64,000 bases of DNA. Origin: Apium graveolens. Its lineage: Eukaryota; Streptophyta; Magnoliopsida; Apiales; Apiaceae. Position 1 is the first letter of the stretch; each line of letters starts with the position of its first letter. Both the position numbers and the translations under genes were made by a program. The notes below the pieces were generated by a model that saw nothing but the letters and a program-made list of their open reading frames with translations, searched no databases and was not told where the DNA came from. This document shows, piece after piece, positions 59,231-64,000 of the stretch. The DNA lies in NCBI RefSeq assembly GCF_009905375.1, contig NW_027420646.1, positions 36,978-100,977 of the forward strand, in the 5' to 3' direction.

Positions 59231-61394
59231 TTTTTTATGGGGCACATATAAAAATTTTGTATTATAATAATGACCCGTCCACTCATAGTGAAATATAAAT
59301 AAAAACTCATTAGGTATGCTCTATTTAGTATATATCTACCAATGATTCGTTTTTCAATCTTTGTTTTCTTTTATCTCACTTCCATTACCTTGTCATCCCA
59401 TATTTTTTCATAACTGAACATATTTCATGTAACTGGTCAACTTTTTATCAAGTTATAGTAATTTGTATTTTATAACATTAACAAGGAACTAAAGATATAT
59501 TAAATCATTTTTCCTTAAAAATAGGTATTGAGCCCAATATTATATAATCATCTAACTCAAATTTTAAGTGAAATTAAAATTAATTATAAATCTTATTCTT
59601 CACAATAATATATAATGATATAATTTCCTAGATCAAATATTGCAATCTTTCTTTCATTAAAAATTTGATTGTCTAAATTTGTTTATATGACTAACTTATA
59701 ATCTCTTCATTGGATTAATTTTTATATTTATTTGTCTTAGTTATTTTATGAAGGGAGAGTAAGATAGTGTTAGCATATATTTTCAGGTCTCATAAAATAA
59801 AATCCTATGGGATAATAGATAATAAAATTCTATCAAGTCAGAGTGTCTCTGCTAAGATTATATGCTTATTCCTGGTTTATTCTCTTCACATTTGTTTTAT
59901 TTTATGTCCTAGATTACTTTTGTATTATAGATATGTTGATAAGTTACATGTACTTATAATTAAACTTTTTGACTAATTGGATCTAAGTTTTTTCATTAAG
60001 ATTGTCCGCAGAAAAATGTCCAATTTAAAATTTACTCAATCATCTTGAAGATTTAAAATTGATTTACTTTTCTTGATGATATATGAATTTTTCTAATGAA
60101 TTAAGGTGAATATAAAAAAAAGTTTAACCATAATATATGCGCTAATTCCCCTTAATGGTCCCATTATATCAAGATATCTTTCATATATATTTTTTTAGAT
60201 ATATTAAAATATCGTTTTTTCACAAAAGCCTGAGGGTTGTAACAGGCCTATTTCTTTTCACTAGTTTAGTTCTCTTTTAGAAAGTAGATAGTATTAATTA
60301 ACATTTTCTTTAAGTGTATATTTTTTCCTAATATATTTTATAAAATCAAAACACATTTATAAAAAATTAAAAACATATAGCTAGCATATAAATTAGGTTA
60401 AATTAAACTACAGTTACATTTCAGTTTAATATTAAAAGACATTCAAATTGTTGACAGTATATTTCACATGAAATAGCATATAACTAACAGAGATGCTAAT
60501 AAATTACACAAATTTGAAAATTTTATATTTTTGATATTGTCACGTATACAATTAATAAAAAGGTTCATTTATAAAATTTAAGATATATATATAATGTAGA
60601 AATAACCTAAATTTTGATAATTTAACTAATAAGAAACTTAGAGACTGAGTAGACCGAATTAGCAATAAAATTGAGCTGTACAGCTGATCGTTCTGGGCGG
60701 CTTAGCTATATCTTTAATTGGTAAAATATTGGTTAAGTGACTTGATATTTTACCATAAAACAAAAATCATCAATTCAGGTGATGTAAGTTTAGTTTTTCT
60801 GTTATGAAGGCTGTTGTTAAGTTGGATAGTGAAAAATGAGAGAGACGCTTGAGCATTGGGTCCCCGAAAGTACAAAACTGAACAAGTTATCATTTATGAT
60901 ATTCAATATATATTGGTTATGTTTGGGAACTATTCGGGGTTTTTTATGGATTCGTAAATGTTGCTGAGTTTGTATTGAAATGTTGTTGGTGTTATATTAA
61001 ATTGAAATGGTTTGATGTTGAATTGAAATGACAGTGCACAACCTGTATTTTTTATAAAAAAGAAAAAAAAATCAACCAAAAGGTGTCAAAACTGACCGTT
61101 TTCTATTGTATTATCTCTCAACGAACCGACCAAAAGAAGAAATAACTGTCAACATTCTTAGAAAAATCGATTGTCTCCATAACAGGGTGGTCGATTACGA
61201 GATGGTCCATTACTACGGATTTGACTACAGTTGATTTTGAGTTATTCTAATTATATTTAGTAGACATAACTACTCGTGCATGGTCAGTTTTAATCTACTT
61301 ACAGATCATCATTTGTGCATATATGGTGACAAATGTACAAGTTCACCCAACGATCTCATATACCTTGGAAGTCCATGCCAAGGCATAACAGGCC
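59231..61394. other. No gene identified; expected place of Copia 5' LTR and leader
   Basis: A+T-rich. It should contain the 5' LTR and primer binding site of the Copia whose gag starts after 61395, but I found neither a TGGTATCAGAGC-type site nor an LTR pair in the window. Small ORFs here look random. Confidence 0.4.
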
Positions 61395-63331
61395 ATGAAG
61401 AAGAACATGAAGACAATACTCACTCAGGATTATAAGCATTTTGACTCAAGAGCTGAACAGTCACTGACAGATTTATATGACGGATTTCTAAAGTTATTAA
61501 ATGATCTAGATTTGGTTGAAAAGAAATATGATTTTGAAGATTCCAATTTGAAGTTCCTCATTGCACTTCCTAAAAAATGGGACTTGAAAGCACATCCATC
61601 AAAGATGATTATGAACTTGAAGAGACATCACTGGATAAAATCTATGGTCTGCTCACAATTCATGAACTTGAGATGGAGAAGAGAAGTAAGATGAAAGGCT
61701 TAAGATCAAGGCAAGTTTCCTTGAAGGTTGAAGAGAATCCTTAGGGGCAATTTGTGAGAAAGAACCATTCAAGAGTAAAGGCTATGGTTGTAAAGTCTGA
61801 TATAGATTCATCAAATATTGATGATGACTCAAATACTGATAATTTCACAGACTGTGATATAAATGACTGTGATGACGAGAAGCTTTTACAAATGACGGCC
61901 TTGATGGTAACAAGCTTTAAGAATATGGTTTCTTTAAAAGAGGTTCTAGTTATTCAAAATCTGATAAGAAGAACTATAAGAAATCAGATGGAAAAGAGTA
62001 TAGACAAGAATAGTGGATACGTATAAGATCAAGTACTACAACTGACTGCAAAAGCTAAAAGCTGAAAGAAAGCAAGCCTTGATCACAAAGACGTAATATT
62101 TGGTAGACACCTTAGATAGTGATAAGGAAGTCAACTATGCACTCATGAAAAATGCTGATACGGACTCTGCAACTGATGAGATTAAGGTACATCAAACAAC
62201 TCTTGCTTTTGATACTGCTAGTACTGTTAGCTATATGTATCAGACTCTTAAAAATGAAAGGATTAAAATTGAAAGCTCTGATCAAAGAAAAATAATGATC
62301 ATCTAGAAGCTGAGTTAATCTTTTGCATAAAATTTAAAAAGAAAGAGATGATGCTTTTTCTGTTAAAAAAATTACTTGAAAAACATGTTTATCTAGGAAA
62401 AAAATTGTCTAAAGAAAGAGAAATTATTAAATTTTGGACTAAATCAGAGAAATTAACTCAGACTTTAATTGAAAAGGTTATTGTAATTCAGGATTAGGTT
62501 ATGCAGACAAGCCTATGAAACTGAAAAACATAGACCAGTAAATACTGATGATTAAGTACAATGACAGGTCTAAGTTAACTCTTGTTAAATTTGACTTAAA
62601 TACTGATTGACTTAAATCAGTAAATGAGAATGGTCCTTCATCACGAGTTAAGTCAACCTTAACTACTGATAATTCTGACCAGGTCAAAGCTAAGAGAGTA
62701 AATATTGGTTTAATGTCACAAAAACAGCTTAAGCAAAAGTTAAAGAAAATGACAAAGAAAATAAGGAAAATAGTGTAAGAAGAACAAAAATGGTAAAGTA
62801 CGTGTTAATAAGGAAATGACAAGTATAAATCCATTCCTAATGTGCCTAGAAAGGCTTGATTAAACTATGTTAGTACTAATCATCTTGCTATTGTTTACAT
62901 AAAATAAATAAAGAAATATGTTCCTTCTAGATTAAAGCTTAGGAACATATTAGTTAGATATGGATCACATGAGTCTTGTTTTTATCGTATTATCATTTGG
63001 TATTCCACTTACACATATAAAGAGTATCACAGTTTGTATTATAATTATTATGAAGTAAAACCATCTTTAAATAAAAAAAAGTTATTTCTGCATGTGTAAC
63101 TTCTGATAATAAGACCATTAACATAAACTCTGATATGAAGATTTTTTCCAAAAATGTTAACACACTTAATAAGGCCAAAGGATTTAAGCAAGTTCGGGTC
63201 CTTAAAAATTCGAACTAGTGGCCTATATAATTGTAGAGTAACATGATGAATATTCTAGACTTGGAGAGTGGATGCTCAGGACACATGATTGGAAATAAAA
63301 TTTTGCTATCAGAGTTGAAGGAGAAAGCTAG
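61395..63331 (+). pseudogene. Copia gag to protease pseudogene, 5' half, interrupted by CACTA A2
   Basis: The UBN2-type gag core reads SLTDLYDGFLKLLNDLDLVE and DSNLKFLIALPKKWDLKA, then a frameshift and a second block to 62026. The zinc knuckle region near 62020 keeps only KYYN before LKAERKQALI-like sequence, so the CCHC is lost. The 62100-62306 block is the acidic linker (NYALMKNADTDSATDEIKV). The protease starts at about 63243: LDLESGCSGHMIGNK keeps SGC in place of the usual DSG/DTG, with Glu before it. It breaks off at 63331, where a CACTA terminus follows. The next Copia sequence expected is exactly that found at 6829. Confidence 0.9.
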
Positions 63332-64000
63332 CACTACTACAAATCTGCTCTTGTATAACACTTTTTTTAAACCTTGTATAGCGCTTTTGAGCGTTATGCA
63401 ACACGCCGCTATGCAAGTGGCAATTACTTGTACATCACTTATTTTGGCGCTCTATAAGTGCTCCTCTTGGATAGCATTTTAATAAGTGTAATATAGGTAA
63501 GTGTCGTACAAGTACATCTTAGTGGATAATAGTTTTTAAAATGCTATATAAGTTGGAGACCCGAAGTTGTACAACATTTTTGAAGTGGTATGTAAGGAGC
63601 AACGCTTACTTGCATAACGCTTCAAAAATGCTATATAAGCATTGGGCACATACCATCTGCCATCCTATATAGCACTTTTGAAACTGCTATATTAAGACCT
63701 CCTTTTTATAAAAAAATAATAATTGATATAATTTCACTATTTGTACACATTTGCTGTTTTTTGAAAATCCCTAAAATACAATCCAACCTCGCTAATTACA
63801 AAAAATGTAAACTCAAATTCAAATCAATCACACAAACTGAACTTGTAAAATAAAAAGATTTGAAATCAATCATAAACTGTCATAATGATTTAAAAATCTC
63901 CAGCAGAGTAACAATTAAATATCAACCAGAAAACATCACTAGATCTAGATCTCAAACAACTGTATTTCGTTATTTACTACAAGCGAGCAAGTAGGATAAG
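63332..64000. mobile_element. CACTA element A2, left end, runs off window
   Basis: The terminus CACTACTACAAATCTGCTC at 63332 is preceded by TAG (63329-63331). Motifs TATAGCGCTTTT, GCTATGCAAG, GCGCTCTATAAG, ATGCTATATAAG and TATAGCACTTTT recur in both orientations to about 63690. Terminus and motif match the right end at 6828, so this is the same family. No gene is seen in the part present. Confidence 0.88.

Overview
The window is A+T-rich plant nuclear DNA, probably from a eudicot: spliced CACTA transposase genes with GT..AG introns, plant Copia and Gypsy polyproteins, a MITE and a captured plant glucose-6-phosphate isomerase fragment. The species cannot be fixed from the sequence. I found no intact host gene. 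Almost everything recognisable is a transposable element (TE), mostly broken, and many are nested.

Layout. 1-6828: right-hand part of CACTA element A, transcribed leftward, with a Transposase_24-type gene cut by the window edge, a TNP2-type transposase with four in-frame stops, a 400-bp tandem duplication and the terminal TAGTG. 6829-8878: 3' half of a decayed Copia pol that starts exactly at the CACTA insertion site. 8879-14236: mostly unassigned DNA, with one possible gene fragment near 9.8-10.8 kb. 14237-about 24.5 kb: CACTA element B, whose leftward gene joins a Transposase_24-like region to a Ulp1/C48 protease domain; 3.69 kb of it is tandemly duplicated, with a 1,025-bp Gypsy segment between the copies. 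27.4-29 kb: left end of CACTA C, rich in palindromes, followed by a ~173-bp tandem array. 30-32.8 kb: unrecognised ORFs and an LTR-like sequence. 33140-47257: a probable ~14-kb CACTA D holding a Gypsy remnant, a Copia gag fragment, a MITE, a long TTA microsatellite and three exons of phosphoglucose isomerase. 47.9-54.1 kb: RNase H-like coding remnants, one split by a complete but dead Copia element (49169-53809, LTRs about 7% diverged). 54148-59.2 kb: CACTA E, truncated, with DUF4218/DUF4216, PB1-like and Transposase_24-like remnants. 61395-63331: 5' half (gag to protease) of a Copia, broken by the left end of a second CACTA A copy that runs off the window.

The main points are structural. (1) Both window edges show the same CACTA family inserted at the same Copia position with the same TAG target duplication, so they are either two copies of one nested locus or one locus opened and permuted. 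(2) The duplicated CACTA B segment and its Gypsy filler show about the same divergence from their partners (15 of 3,694 and 5 of 1,025 sites), with 4-bp microhomology at both junctions; this points to one repair event templated about 17 kb away. (3) CACTA D carries host metabolic gene exons. (4) Five CACTA families can be told apart by their subterminal motifs. No gene here is likely to make a full-length protein. The one reading with clean splice sites and no visible break is the partial Transposase_24-type gene at the left edge.
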